Shown here: in pieces, positions 45,861-58,693 of the stretch
Layout of the letters: the number at the start of each line of letters is the position of its first letter
How positions within the stretch are numbered: position 1 is the stretch's first letter
Assembly (NCBI GenBank): GCA_002633005.1
Contig: NMRA01000298.1
Span: 282,312 to 346,311, forward strand
Reading direction: 5' to 3'
Length of the DNA stretch: 64,000 bases
Source of the DNA: Phoronis australis
Lineage: Eukaryota; Phoronida; Phoronidae
The notes under the pieces: model-generated
The model's database searches: none
What the model was told of the DNA's origin: nothing
The model's input: the letters and a program-made list of their open reading frames with translations, nothing else
Position numbers and translations under genes: made by a program

Positions 45861-48722
45861 TACGCCACTGTCCGTAGGTTTTGAGTATAGACGCAGAAAT
45901 CTCGCTAAGGAATCAAATGTGATTTCATGCTTCGCTTCTAATGGTTAATATCTCGCGAAGTATTGCGTACTTATGCGTTTTAGCGGGATTGTCGTCTCTT
46001 GCAAGGCACGCTAGGTCCCTTAGCTTACGTGATTTTTATTACACCTGTCGGTCAGACTTGAATCAGGTACACTCTGCAAACGTTATCGGGTACATTTACA
46101 TACCATTAGGTGAAATATTGAAACTCATTAGTGCACGAAACATGAATCATCAGATTCTGTAAGGTCACTTGTCCTCAAATAGTTTGCCGCTTGCCATATC
46201 AGTTACACAGAAAGCAGATCTACGATTTTTGGACAGTGTCATGCTGGACGACTCGGATTTAAATGAGAATGCCACCCGATTTAATTAGTCTTTTTTGCCG
46301 TCTTAATCGGTCTATATCCAGTTCGCCTCGCATACGGTCGACCTTACCTTGGCAAGAGGTGTCGCGTTAATCTGCGAGGAAGGTGAGAAACGACGCTAGC
46401 GACGTCAGTGGTTCATATGGAGATTGAATGCCGCTATTGTGCGTTGCAGCGTTCCCACTTGTCCGAACTAAGCAGCTGCGAGGAAAGCGGATATATCAAT
46501 TTTTTACTTCCTCGAGAGTCCAAAATGCTTAGGGAGTGGCTCATGGTAGTGAAGAATGAAATGTACGCTGTAAATAGCAAGTATGAGGCCGTGAAACATC
46601 TCCGTGTCTGTGGCCTGCAGACGTCGACAGTGCCTGACGAATGCCGGCTTACCAAATAACTCCGTACGTTCCGTTGTCTGAGCTTGTTCCCCACGCCTCT
46701 CTAGTATTTCTTCATCTTTGTATTCCTGTTCGAATTGATAGGGTGTAAATCTTAATGATCCACCTGCAAAGTCGGGACTGATGAGCTCTAGCTCGTCCTA
46801 AGTCAGGATTGCGAGTTGCCATGTTAAGCGTATATTACTGAGCGTTCTGTTTCAAAATGAATTATTCTCACCCTAATCAACACTTATATAAAACTGAAAC
46901 AAAGTCTGTCTCATTAGATGCAATTTGCAATGCCTTTGGAGTGTTAGTGAGTGCAAACAAATTTGCAGTTTCGTGGCTAATTCACCAACACAATCACGTG
47001 CATATTACTTTGGCTCACTAGTATAGTATTTTCTTGACTGGAAGTTTAGTTTCCACTGAACATTGGTTGATTTATGTTCGTGATGTCTGATCAGTTTCCG
47101 AGCCACTGGCCGGGATAACGAGTCAATCCGGCCCGGCCGCGACGGGCCTGATCGGGCTCCGAGCCACTGACCAGGATAACAAGCGATTTGTGTTTAGAAC
47201 TCAAGTCTCAACAACACAGATCTAGGTTCTCCTGTCTGTATCTCACGGAAAATACTTCGAATTTGTCTCCGAACAGACCCCAAACTCCTGCTACGGACCT
47301 TATTGGCCTGCCGAACTTTGTAGGCTACGGTGTGTACAAATACCAATAAATCCGTAAGAGCGAAATAAAACAACACGTTTTTATAAGAACTCGGTGTATT
47401 TTTAAGGGTTTTACACCGAAGTTTGATGATTTATCGGTGTTAAACGATGACTTCAAGCGATAAGCTGACGCCAGTAACGCGAGTTGTGAACTGCTGAACA
47501 GACTGCGTGTGAAACCGATGACGTCGTTGGATAATTTCATCACCTCCGTCTGCCGTCAGGTGTCAGGTAACGCAACCGTACGTGTCAATATGGAGTAGAA
47601 CTAATCGATCTAAATTGATACAAATTAGGTTGTTTTTTTGGGTGGCATGCTCCTTTAAAGCTAACTCAAGTTCTAACTTTACTGTTTCTGGGTCCAGTTT
47701 TTATGTTTCGGAAACGAATCCGGCGTATTTGTTAACAATATCAACAAATTCACAAAACAGTAACACAAGAATAGGTAAAACAGTCTTTCGGTGAGGCAAT
47801 GAAATAAAATTGGAAGGTGGATTCGTGACATCAGGCAACCAAACCCGGTGAGGAACACCACACTTAGCATGATTTTGTCTCCACTTTCACAACAGAAAAC
47901 TTAGTTGAGTTCAGTAGCTGTCTCCCGGCGAGAAAATCTAACCTAAATCACGTGCTCTTAATTATTAAAAGTACAGAGCAAAGAACTGGAGAAATTTCGC
48001 TATTTTAGTGAGGTCCTAACGATATTGAAATCTACCCTGGGTAAAGTCATGATACTTATGCGAGATCAAAGACACCGGGGCGGCTGCGCTAACAGGGTGC
48101 GTTTTGAAATTCGGCATATTCGCCTATTTGCCTGTGGTGTTTCAATAGGCGTGCCAAACATAATCTGACAAAATGACCCGGAATTCCCAGTCATGAGAGC
48201 CCAGTGCACGCACAATTCGTCTTAAAGATGCATTAAAACCATGAATATTTAAATTAGTAGTAAGCGCCACCTTGTGGCTTCCTGGAGAACTTTGTGTACA
48301 AGTACGATCAGGAAAGGAAAGAATTTTTAAATAAAACGCGGTATTAAAGAAAACATGACAACAAATACACTTAGAAAACAAGTGTGAACAATTAGAAAAC
48401 CCCAGTTAGTCCAAATATTACGTAATCGTTATTCGATAGTAAAATGAACAAATAAAAAACTTCCCAACGTTTTATTAGAGTAACGATAACATATTACCAT
48501 ACTAGTTTACATAAAAAACAGTTTTTCGCGTGAGTGTGATGGTAGTTGGTTCTCGGAAGGTTTCCGGCACACCGGAAGACCTGGGGTTGTTTGGAAACTA
48601 GTCCTTCATTTGCATATTTACATTTCAATAAGACATACCACCTTTAAGAGCCGGGGAAAACGATGAAACAGTATTGTGTTTGTTTTCTGGTATGTACTGT
48701 CTAATTTCTTGATGGTTCTTCA
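45861..48722. other. Stretch without recognised gene
   Basis: A locally GC-rich patch at 47095-47185 has two copies of CCGAGCCACTGRCCRGGATAA about 60 bp apart. No gene recognised. Confidence 0.4.
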
Positions 48723-48726
48723 GTGC

Positions 48727-48870
48727 GGTGGCCCAAAGACGACATCAAGCATTTTTTATCGAGATCTTGAGAGAGCTAAGTCGGGATCTAGAGATCCTGA
48801 AATAATTAAATAAAGATCTCGAGATCCAAAGAGAATTAAAAAAGAAACGCGTGATGTCATTTTGGACCAC
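48727..48870. mobile_element. Miniature element with GGTGGYCCAAA ends
   Basis: Left GGTGGCCCAAAGACGACATC and right, inverted, GGTGGTCCAAAATGACATCA. Flanked by GTGC on both sides. The interior is a degenerate series of GATCTNGAGATC words (near-palindromic). Confidence 0.6.
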
Positions 48871-51800
48871 CGTGCATCAGAGAGCACTGGTGGTGTTGAT
48901 TTTTGGACGGAGCTGACTGCTGTGGGGCTCCCCTGCGGCAATATGGGCTTTTTTCGCGTCTGCGACAATATTTGTCAAATTGTTTGATGTTTTCTTTGTG
49001 TAATTTAGGAGGGAAGCACACGTGGTGCGTTTGGTTACAGTGGAGCTCTCTAGCGGCTGCTTGTCGTTACGTTTGTCATTCGAAAGGTCTTTATGATATT
49101 CGACCTGCGTGTTCCTATTGTGGGATACGGAAGTACTGTACATGCAATATTGATTTTCAAGTGGAACCGTCAAACATTCGAAAAGCAAGCACTACTAATA
49201 TATGTCTACAATTTCCGATGCACGCGGTGGGTAGACATCAACCTCTGTGTTGCTCGTACTTGCAGGTCTGCCCATTGTAGCTACCTCTCATGTGCTTTGA
49301 GTGGTGCGACCTGGTCACGGACGCCAGCACCGTCCCCAGTATCCTTTGTCAAAGAGCCACTTCGGTCCTCGCTGACAAACCAAACAAGATCTAACAGCCG
49401 GTTTTCAAGAAGTCGGTCTTGCAACTGGTGGCGATCAAGTCGGCAAACGCCATCTAATAGAGTCAAATACACACCGGTGTCACCTATTGAAAAGAAACCG
49501 TGTGTTAAACAGGGATTTGTGTTCATGATTGATAGTTTGAACGAGGTTTAGTAACGCCGTTATTATGTAGTGATTGCATGAAAATCAATGTCGCTGATTT
49601 TTTTAATTTGACTTCAAAGCACATCAAAGGGTTAATTATTGAATTACCACACCGCACATGTATTACCGCGCACGAATAAAATCATCAAATTGTCTGTTAT
49701 TACCCACGGGTACGTTGGCACCATTTCCATTGAAAACACCGAGGCAAGTGGATACCTCGACACGAGAACCAATGGCCACTAGATTTTCTAACAGATAAAG
49801 AAGCCCATAATTGGTACCAGATAGGCCATGGCCTTTCATTTGGATACTGAAATTATCATCAACGCAAATTAATACAATAATGCTTCTACTGAAAATTAAC
49901 TGCCAATATTTTGAGCTTCTAATAGTTTCCTAGGTTAATTGAGCACGAATACAAGCAGGGTGTTCCAAAAACCGCCCTATTTCATATTGCACCTATGAGT
50001 TTGCAACTTTTGAACTTTTACTCATTCAGACGCCAAAAATAATCAAACAGGACTGCCTGCTAAGCAGCAGCGGTGAAAAATCTTTGAGATTTTCTATCGC
50101 AAAATCGGTGCCACTGACACAATCCAGGTTCGTTTGCAAGATTTTGGTAGAAAGAACGTGCTTGGCAGTGAGACAGTTGAGTTTTGGTAACCAAATTTCG
50201 TGACTCGCAAACAGTGAATTGTTCAATTCAAGAGGCACCGGCTTTCAAATAAAAACTTGCTAAGCGCAACCCAAACTCCTAAAACATTTTCGGGTCGCTG
50301 GAAAAATTGATATCCATCTCCATCCCCTCAAACATTGTTAGTGCACGAATGCATCAACTCGGTTCAACGATACACCTTGCCACTTGTAGTGTAACGCATA
50401 TACAGCGCACGAAAGACGAAAGTGCACGACGCTGATACGTGTAATGTAACAGACATGATCAGATGAATATACGCCTGAGTATAAAATTCACAGTTATCAA
50501 GTATCTGTGAACTAAACAAAGAAATTGGCCTCCATAACGTTTCTTAGTGTTATTTCTTCGTCGAGTAGGCCCTAGTGAGCTGTGTAAAGTAGCATGTGAA
50601 GGTGGAGCGACATGAATGTGGTGGGCAGTACAGAAAGTTCAACACTTAACACTTGACCGCCACCAGACACTAAACATTTTTCCATTGCAGTCAAATCGCA
50701 TGGAAGCATTTTACTACTGTTTAACAACTCAGCGGATGCACTTTTTTCACAAATACAAGAGTGCGGCGCAACCAGCTACTGATCCAGGGTGCCGAGAGTT
50801 GCAGTAACAATAGGGCCTCCCAAAAATTTAGCCGAAATCACGTGTTCTCATCAAAATACAGTACCGGGAAGCCTTGCATGTTACCGTGGTCCTACCGTTA
50901 CTGGTCCTACCCGCCTGGTCACTGTGTCAAGGCGTGTGGATCTGACAGCAGCATGGCCAGCGTAATCTGTATAAATGGTCTCAAAGGACTTGGAATGGTG
51001 TGTGTATACATGTACATGTACATGTATGCCGGCTCGACATACCTCAGTCTTTTGCTTCTCCAGGGAACATTTTGATAATTCGGCTCAAAGTGGTCGCCGT
51101 TTCAGTGAAGTTGGATCAAAACACAACGTACTGTCAGATTCTGTCGCTGTTACATCTTTGGAAATGCCCTTGTGTTACCTCCCAGTGGTAACTTTGGTGA
51201 GCGTGGCCTGGCAGCAAATGTCGGAACGACGGATCCATTGCCTCTTAAAATGGAGTGCACGAAGTGTCAGATTGGACACGAAGCTGTACTAAGCCGCCGC
51301 TTTGGGCCCCGCGTAGATACTGAGAGAAGGTCCTCAGCTTGAAGCAACAGCTATGTCCCAAAACAATTTTTGTCAGGAACCTTTGAAAGGTGATCAATCG
51401 AAATTGGAACCCGGCACGATGCAAAACAAATATCACGATACGGTGGGCATTGGGCGCCTTGTCACCTTAAATTTTACCACTACAGCACTGATTGGCGTAC
51501 AGCAATTCTGCAGCAAATGTTGTGCCATCCTTTGCGTCGGCTTTCGGCGCCTCATCCGATCATTGCGTCACCTATTCCCCGATTCTTGCATCAGCTGTTT
51601 ATCTTCCAAGAGTTTTCAGTATTTTAATACCAGTTTCAGAACAAATTTTTGTGGCAGTGATCAGCGAAAAAGACTGTGAATGCGTTGAGTCAGGAAATTC
51701 GGATTCCAAATTCTACGGTCCATTCCAAAATTTATTGTGTCGGAAATAATGGGCTCCATTGACAAGTAAATCGACGAGCCCTCAATATAATGCGGCCAGT

Positions 51801-53425
51801 TCAATGAAGCCTGGCTCTCAACATACATGTAAGTGCAGTGGGCCCGAATAGGTCAATAATGGTCTCAAAATATTTAAAAATCACGCAAAGCCCGAAGTGG
51901 CTTTAACCTAAAACAATCGTAAAATATCGTATTCAAACACACAGATTTTAGCAGTCCAGGGGAATGATACGTTATGTACTGAATAAGGGTACTGTTCACT
52001 TAATTGCTGCGTTAGCATTGATGATTTTCAATGACCAAAAACCTGCTATAGGGCAATAATTAAGAGACGTTTTCTTTAGTTCGCAGAAGTAGAATACAAA
52101 ATGCTCAAAATAATTTTGAAACCAATTTTGATTGTACCTAGCCACCGAGCCCATGTACATGTAGCGAATGCGTGAGTGAACTGACCTGCAAGGTCACACA
52201 CGCAAGCCAGATTACATAATACCTTTCCCGGTGTCCTGCTCTAGAGAGTTCGCAAGAAATTTGCAATCAAAGCACAAAAATGTTCTCAAAAAGCCCAAAC
52301 ACTTTGCACTTTGACGGTTCGAGGTCAAGGACGGTACGGAAATTGCCGGTTTGTCGCGTTAAGTCACGATGTCGATAACGCCGTCCATCCGTAATTCATC
52401 GGTAATTTCCAAATATGATTAATAGTGAAACTTACGCGTATGAATCTAAGTGCGAAAAAAAAACGAATTACCGGCCTCAAATACATGTAGCAAGGCGCAT
52501 GAATCTAAATAAACGCCTTTTTGTCAAGTCAAAATAACTGCGGCTAAAGCAGACACCGGCTCATCTTCTCGGAATATGAACTGTATCAACTTACTCATCA
52601 TTTCCATAAAGATCAGTGAGGTCCAGTATATGATGTCAAAATTGAGACTCGTTTCAGTCTTAGACTCGAAATTCAAAAACACATTTGCAGGTTTACGCCA
52701 AGCTTGAAATCAACGTGGACAATTTTCAGCCAACTGTCAAGCACATAGATTAGGCCCCCGGTATAGGTCTACCGTCTGACTTGATGAGCCCATAAATACA
52801 TACCTGTACACTTGGAAGGACATTGCCTTCATCTCTGTCTTGGAGTTCTGCGTATGCTAGTTTATCGCCTAAACGCAATGTGGAATTTAGCAGATGTGTT
52901 CTTATGAAGCTTACGACAAATTTTGGCCACTTTCTGAAGGATCCGACTAACGCTAAAACCCCAAGTGTCGACTTTATTTCCTTTTACATTTTCTTCTGTA
53001 TATCACACGTTTGTTGACAGATTTTTGTGACAGCTTCCAGGTTTCAGACAGATTTGGCGCTGTCGACCCACCGTAATTACCATTTTCATTGTTTCAAGAT
53101 CATGGTTTTGGTGCCGGCCTCTTTATCCGCCACGTCGTTAGAAGGATCATTGTGAAATTCGATAGATGTATTTGCATTAAGATGAGAACAACTGACCGTG
53201 AAGGCTCCATCTTTTGGGGCGGCCCACAACTATCCTGATGTGTTCTGTCTCTGCCAAGATTTTGGTGGGTTTTCATAAAAGTTGGTGTTCATTCTGAAGG
53301 TAGGTAATTTAGATTTTATCCATGTGTGCCTCATGAAATCAAACAATTAAGTTTCTTAGAGAGAGAAAAAGGCTCCATAACATATGACCTATAGCAAGCT
53401 CCACCCCCTTGCGAAAAGTCACATG
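48871..53425. other. Stretch with weak exon candidates only
   Basis: Besides 49281-49483, the minus strand has an exon-like segment at 52804-52868 (DKLAYAELQDRDEGNVL between AG and GTATGT). An open frame at 50026-50238 on the minus strand contains LDCVSGTDFAIENLKDF. None is linked into a gene. A TACATG microsatellite is at 51005-51030. Confidence 0.35.
49281..49483 (-). CDS. Candidate orphan coding exon
   Basis: A strong acceptor (GGTTTCTTTTCAATAG) precedes an open frame with DTGVYLTLLDGVCRLDRHQL and LLDLVWFVSEDRSGS, ending at a stop (49281-49283) or a GTAGCT donor just before it. Composition looks coding-like, but no family is recognised and no partner exon is established. Confidence 0.25.
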
Positions 53426-56400
53426 TAGTCGGTGGGCCAAATCTCATAGCGTTCACCCTTGTGAGTACTTTGGGGGGGGCAACCTAGTTTTTTCTATGTG
53501 GCTAGATAATATGACTAAAAATCAAACTCCAAAAAGTTCCCACGTCTACACTTGCACATTTTTTAAAAAAAAGGTGTTTTTGTTGCACAAAATATGATGC
53601 ATATTCCTGCCACTTGATGGCGCTTTTCTAGTGAATTGACCAATCAGAGAGCCAGATTGTATTGTTGTGCTTAGTTACTTCAATATGGCTGCTCCCATGG
53701 AATGTGATGTCTGTATAATTCAAGGTTTATCAAACAGCACAAAATTGTGATGTCAGAGCCTAAAGAAGCTTAGGAAAGCTTCCTGACGAAAGCTGATTGA
53801 CTGTGGAACTCTGTAGATCAGTAGATCAAAAAGAAGAAGAGGTGTCACAAACGTTTGTGCAGAAAACAGCTGCATGCCCTGGTAGCCTACACAGTATACT
53901 GCTGAGTGCTATAGACTAGAATACCAAGTGTCAGACCAGAAAATTGAAAGGACATAGAACGGCATAGCAACGTTTCAAGGCACCAACAGTAGTACTAAAG
54001 CTGAAGTTGCTGAAAGTGATACAGATGTTATCCAAGATTTCCCAAGAAAATCAATCACTTCCAAAATCTGAAACACCCAATTAACCTGAACAAGATAGGA
54101 ACATTCTGAAACATGAGTGCATCATTTGTTAGCAGGAAAAGTACATTATGGGCCACATTTCAAGAAAGAGAAAGAAGTATAGCTTTCAAAAACAGGTACG
54201 TGTTTTTTAAAAATACATTTTGGTGTTTTCCACGTGTGATTCAGTATTATCACCAGTTGTTTTTTAACTTGTTCAGCCCCTTGACTGCCTAGGCCTTAGA
54301 CAATACTGCTGACCCAGTAGAGACGATGATCATACTATAGGTACTTCATATGCCGGATACTTTTCGGCAAATTATGTTCCTATAAGTTTAGAAGTACCGC
54401 GTAGAGAGATGCCTCTGAGGAGGTCGTTAATGTTTTCATTTGTTCCCAGTTTAAACAAATACTCCTGCAATCCTGTTTTTCGAACACTCCATTCAGTTGC
54501 CACATCGACACTGCTTGCGCTAAGGGATAATCCTATGGCGTTATACTGTGGGTGTGATTTTAAAGCACTTTAAGTCTAAAATTTTTGAGAAGGTTAAATG
54601 GAGTAGATAGTTGCAAACAACATGCCCAAGTGGCCGTCATCCCCTGCCGTAGTCTCAATTTTTTGTAAACATTAATTACTTAGGTAGCAGCTGCAATGAT
54701 AATTAAATTAAAGTGCCTAAGTGGCCATCGTCGCCGTCGAAATTTGAGGACGATGGAAGCCACTGTCCATTTCGTCAAACGTCGATTACCTTAAGTGTAA
54801 ATCGATTGACTATGGTTTGAGCATCTGATTTAAAAAAAATTAAATTTCAATCACTGCACAGGTATATCAGCTGATTTATTTTCAGCTGCATCTACTGATC
54901 TAATTATTAGACGATCAACATTATTAGGCTACAGATCAAACGGCATGTAAATTTGTTAGGCTGGTGGTGGATCAGCTCCTGATACGTCCGTCTGAAAAAG
55001 TTGCATGCCAACTCACTCATAGTTGAATGTTAAATTAGTGTTAACAGTTCGGGTTTTTTTCAGTTGGACTTGTATCGCAAGCAACAGCTCAGTCCAGAGC
55101 CCTGAATATGCAAATGAAATTCAAAGATAAAGACCTTGTGTCTTAGAAGCCAAGTACCACAGATCATCATGCTGTAAAAAAGAGAAAGACAAAGATTGTG
55201 GAGAGTGACGAATCCCCAGTTTTCAGAGATGTTTTTCTACAGTTTTGTTTGGAGTTCATTGAATCAAAGCTTCTAGCACATGGAGATGTCATTTGCCTTT
55301 CAAAAATAAAGCAAGACTTTGAAGCTGTTCTTCAGAAAGCTGGTGTGCATGAAGTTATTTGGACAGGCAATCTTAAGAAATATTGTTGAAGCTACTCACT
55401 GTTGTAGTTTGTGCCTGACTAAGAGATACGAAAGTGAATTGAGGCTAGTGTTCAATAATTCACTTGCTGACTCTAATTAACACAGCCCATTGTAACATAT
55501 TTTGAATCAAACGTTTGCCCAAATAGTGCCCGCCTCCAAACAAGGACTTAGTGTTTGACCCTTCATTGCCTGCGGGCTAATCACCAGTGTGCAGTGCTGT
55601 ACCCTCTCTAATCGACCATAGTTGGCTCCTTGGCGGTGGAGCTTTGCAGTTAATATGTATGGCAATGACCGCATCTCCATTGACAGTACTAAACGATGAA
55701 CGCTGCAAGTGCAAAAAGAACATGTGTGCTGGGAAACTGAGTTTGTGCTGCAATGCTGGGTCAAACTGTACAGAAATGTGCAGCTGTGACAACTGTAGTA
55801 ACATCAGCAACACTGACTGCATAACATTGGATAGTTCTTTGACAGGCCAACCCTAAATAGACCTCCAACCCCGTTATTTCCTTTTTTGTATTAAAAAGTT
55901 AATTTTATTTGTTGATTAAGTCATAGAAAGTACATACTTTGATCATTGTCATGTATTTGTCTCATACTGCTTAATAAACGCTGTCAGAATAATCTATTTT
56001 AATACAGTCTTTGTGCACATTCACAGAGATCATTCAACTATATTGTTTTTGTACTATAACATATTTCTGGTGTATTATGCAAACAAGCTGTATTTTACAC
56101 CATTAGTCAATGTTTTAGTCATTGAGGCACAAATTTTGCCCAGTCTCAAGTGTTTTGTGTTATTTTTGTTGCCTGACAATGCCAGAATAACTTCCTAGAA
56201 ACATTCAGACTTAGTTTGTATTTTTGCCACTAGGTGTCTCTTTACGTTTTTTAAATTTCACTGTTTACAATTAATTTACAATAGTAAAACATGTAATGTG
56301 AGTGTAATATTGTTCAATACAATGGCACTGATGGGACCATATTACTTGTTTTACAAAAAAGTCACCAAAACTGTTGTTTTTACAAATATAAGTTTACTAA

Positions 56401-56590
56401 GCTCTTTGGTGATTATTAGGTAACTTCAAACTCAAATTTCTCAAAAATGTGCAACTTTATATGTGGGAACTTTTTAGATTTTGAAAACACTCTAATAAAT
56501 GAACTAAAAAACACCAAAATAAAATTGCCCTCATAAAGTACTCACAAAAACCAATTTCTAGAGGCCCTACAAAATCTGGCCCACCGACTA
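53426..56590 (+). mobile_element. 3.2 kb inverted-repeat element carrying a decayed Cys-rich gene
   Basis: The left end TAGTCGGTGGGCCAAAT and right end, inverted, TAGTCGGTGGGCCAGAT are followed on both sides by matching blocks in order: TTGTGAGTACTTT, GGGCAA, AAAAAGTTCCCAC and TTGCACATTTTT. The inverted repeats span about 140 bp at moderate identity. ATG lies immediately outside both ends (53423-53425 and 56591-56593), a likely 3 bp target duplication; TA with shorter ends is the alternative reading. Between them is the broken gene at 53685-55856. I cannot place it in a known superfamily. Confidence 0.72.
53685..55856 (+). pseudogene. Broken multi-exon Cys-rich gene inside inverted-repeat element
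   Basis: Starts at an ATG in good context (AATATGGCTGCTCCC) encoding MAAPMECDVCIIQGLSNSTK, then meets stops. Remains continue with HECIIC-like cysteines near 54115-54135. A GTACGT donor near 54195 and a TTTTTTTCAG acceptor near 55063 suggest an intron. The next stretch is open from 55165 to 55389 and reads KRKTKIVESDESPVF, then FCLEFIESKLLAHGDV. After a probable deletion of the middle, 55587-55856 gives a Cys-rich C-terminus (RCKCKKNMCAGKLSLCC, NCTEMCSCDNCSN) with CXC-like spacing and a stop. Multicopy uncharacterised invertebrate genes with this layout are what I am reminded of. No catalytic motif is visible. Confidence 0.55.
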
Positions 56591-56593
56591 ATG

Positions 56594-58659
56594 TTTTTGC
56601 ACTATCCGAAAACGCTTCGACTCAGACAACAGAATGAAAAGTAGGTCACAACTGCCCGTGGGACTCCCCGAGTAAAGTAGGTCGAGTCGATACCACTGTT
56701 AACGGTTTTCTATTCTTCAAACGAAATATTGCGATTAAAAAACTCAGGTTTATAGTTCAAGTACACACTCATCTTGTCCAAGGCAAGCTGTTACCTCAGG
56801 TAGTTCTAAAGGTGTGTCCAAGTCAAAGTTATGTACGTAATTGCACCATTAAGACATTTAAGTTAGGTTTACCTTCTGAAAATATTCGCATTTTTGTAGT
56901 TTCACCGCACTTAAGGTAGCTTGCAGTTACTTTTAAACGTGACATCAACATTAAACTGTGATGTGGTTACAAAAAATGACGAGTCTGGTGCAGTGGCAGA
57001 ATGTCTATTTACAAAAATAAATTAGATTCCTTTTTTATTGCTTCAAGCTTCATAACTCGAAATATCATGTATTAACAACCTCAAAATGAGCTTTCTGTAA
57101 CCCTACAGGCGAAGTGTATACTAGAGGTTCTCATCAAAAAGTAATTCAACTGTTTATTTTTTCGTTTTTCGTGACAACAGCTCGAACAAAGCTTTGAGTT
57201 CAGTAATCCAGTGGCCCTCCCTGTACCGATCGAATCTCTCAATTTTAGAAAAAAGTTCAGTTGAACGCCAGCTTACGGGTATATGAATGACAAAAATGTT
57301 CCTCTGCTACGAAACAAAACGATGTTTATAGATCGAAATAACTAAAAATAGTAAAAACATAAAAACAATTTCCAGGGCTATTGCTAGACTATAGTGCTGA
57401 GGTGCCGAGAGGGCGGCCAGAGGAGTAAAACTCCCGAGTCAAAATCAGACGACCCTACACTATAGTCACCAAACTGAAGAGTGTGTGCTTTGGAACAAAT
57501 ATATTTGTGTTTAATCTTCGAGTAATCAAGCAACATTGCCAAGTTCAGCTGCTCGTATACGTGGCCGTAATTCGTACACTTTGATATATAGTTTAAACCT
57601 TTCCACATCACGTTTCGGGTTAGGATATGACCAGAAAATGACGAAATATTCCTATCGAGCTGCATAACGGCTGTCAGAATTACACACGCTTTATCAACAC
57701 CGTATCACCATTCTTATCACGCAATTTCTTGAGCTATAGACTAAAATAAATTTTACACGACAACGTGTTGTTTGTCGGTTAAAATGACGGCTAAGAAAAG
57801 CAGACGAAGGTGTGTCAAGAATGCTCGGTTCTGATTGGTCAATTAAGCCTTCAGTCGTAATCCTGGCGATAGGTGACAGGTCGATTATTATATATACTCG
57901 GGAACCCAATGGTCGTCCGCCTAAGCATAAAACCGACTTGCTGTTGTACTCACCGAATTATTCCACTTCAAAGTTATGATCTGAATAGGATTCGATTTAA
58001 CTCTCACAGATATACCGCATTCATCGATTCGGAAGTTTTCTTTAATTTGTGCCGAGTTATTTCAAATGTGCACTGCCTTCGGCAGCCATTTTATTGTGAC
58101 ACCTAAGGTCGTCATATGCTGCCCCCTTTTGTAAAAACTGAGAAACATGCAGAAAAAGGCCAACGAAGTAATGAAAATTGCAACAGCCTGTTTTTATTGA
58201 CATAAACTCGATTTGAAGCTTTGATGTTGAGCTCTGCACTGTGGTTTCCAATAAAAGCCAATTGGACAACATTTCAATGCAGTTTAATGGTGAATGCGTG
58301 AGGCAAAAATGTTAAGAACCCAGCGTATCGCATTTGTCTGCGGATTTTTCCTTTGGCCTTCTAGATCCTACTAGTGCCTGGGACAAACAGATACATTGCA
58401 TAAACAAACCCTGGATCATGTTTTGTGTCCCGTCGGAAGAAAATTTAAATTCGAAAACATCTTCTGAAAACGCACAAAAAAGTGTATTAGTAAAATCTAC
58501 TGATTTTTAAGTGGTTTTAAAAAACAATCGGTAAACTCACCGATTTTTGTCTCATTACTTTGATACGTGTCTCTTCCGATAAGTTAGTACCTAACGTGCA
58601 GACGAGCACTCCAAATTGGAACGCTAAGTCCCGTGTGGTTGCGCTGCACGCGAAACAAG
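56594..58659. other. Stretch without recognised gene
   Basis: AT-rich. Open frames at 57384-57665 (minus) and 57873-58106 (plus) show no domain. Confidence 0.4.
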
Positions 58660-58693
58660 ATGGCGGACGACCTTTGGAGCCTGACGACAATAG
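58660..58693 (+). CDS. Possible first coding exon of an unknown gene
   Basis: ATG in a strong context (CAAGATGGCGGACG) opens MADDLWSLTTI and meets a donor at 58694 (GGTAACC). The region upstream is locally richer in CpG, as around many animal promoters. The obvious acceptor at about 58804 (TTTGCAG) leads to a stop after a few codons in this phase, so the next exon is not identified. May equally be chance. Confidence 0.25.

Noticed and set aside
48903-49551. Overlapping plus-strand open frames of 125 and 152 codons
   Set aside because: No domain; partly opposite the minus-strand exon candidate and partly next to a miniature element.
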